Shown here in pieces: positions 63,956-64,000 of a DNA stretch of 64,000 nucleotides. The stretch's first letter is position 1, and each line of letters starts with the position of its first letter. Below the pieces are notes generated by a model. That model searched no databases and had not been told where the DNA came from. It saw only the letters and a program-made list of their open reading frames with translations. The stretch is from Oikopleura dioica. Lineage: Eukaryota; Chordata; Appendicularia; Copelata; Oikopleuridae. The position numbers and the translations under genes are program-made. Where the stretch lies: positions 6,990,157 to 7,054,156 of the forward strand of contig OU015566.1 of NCBI GenBank assembly GCA_907165135.1. The letters are read 5' to 3'.

Positions 63956-64000
63956 TGAATCCTACTCTCGATGGTAAAACGTATTGAAGAAGCCCATGTC

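Overview
This is a eukaryotic, animal window, best explained as the compact genome of an appendicularian tunicate, most likely Oikopleura dioica or a close relative. The grounds are many chordate-type genes with introns of about 45 nt, several introns that appear to use GA-AG instead of GT-AG splice sites, pyrimidine-AG acceptors shortly before start codons (as expected of spliced-leader trans-splicing), frequent tail-to-tail packing, and a retrovirus-like LTR element with an env-type ORF resembling the Tor elements known from this lineage. The species call is an inference.

Layout. 0-4.4 kb: short palindromic repeats and weak minus-strand exons. 4.5-14.8 kb (+): a 16-exon BAH-domain gene (BAHCC1/TNRC18/winged-eye type; the spliced model is exactly 1649 codons plus stop). 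One of its 45-nt introns has swallowed a 2965-bp TTAA-flanked DNA transposon with 280-bp terminal inverted repeats and a Kolobok/Mutator-like transposase. 15.4-16.8 kb (-): an A/B-type cyclin. 17.8-25.1 kb: nested mobile DNA, in which a terminal-inverted-repeat (TIR) element with a 6-bp target duplication carries a 56-bp satellite and was itself hit by an LTR element whose gag and most of pol are gone. This block sits 10 bp upstream of the ATG of a RING-finger gene (25.1-26.2 kb, +) and splits it from a likely 5' leader acceptor. 26.5-28.3 kb (+): an MFS transporter, then tRNA-iMet and tRNA-His.

28.6-32.3 kb is repeat-rich and gene-poor. 32.3-37.5 kb (+): a Fringe glycosyltransferase whose second intron holds a 2.9-kb foldback element. 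37.7-38.1 kb (-): ATG8/LC3, tail-to-tail with Fringe. 39.1-42.1 kb (+): an unrecognised multi-pass membrane protein with an acidic Lys/Glu-rich loop. 42.5-44.1 kb (-): MEK1/2. 46.1-47.4 kb (+): an ATF4-like bZIP gene with two upstream ORFs arranged as in vertebrate ATF4. 47.4-50.9 kb: a gene-poor gap. 50.9-55.1 kb (+): a CNNM-type protein, followed by PBDC1 (55.7-56.3 kb, +). 56.8-59.8 kb (-): a coiled-coil protein. 60.0-62.2 kb (-): a secreted C-type-lectin/poly-Thr/kelch-like protein. 63.4-63.7 kb (+): a small secreted protein. The right edge has telomere-like repeats.

The most interesting signal is a set of four putative GA-AG introns (two in the BAH gene, one in CNNM, one in PBDC1). Each has inverted repeats just inside its ends, and two have clear direct repeats at the splice junctions. 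They look like MITE-type elements that inserted into AAGGA-like exon sequence and became introns (introners). Splice models were built by hand from reading frame and family conservation. Exon phases close exactly for the BAH, cyclin, RING, Fringe, membrane, ATF4, CNNM and PBDC1 genes, and less surely for the transporter, MEK, coiled-coil and lectin/kelch genes.
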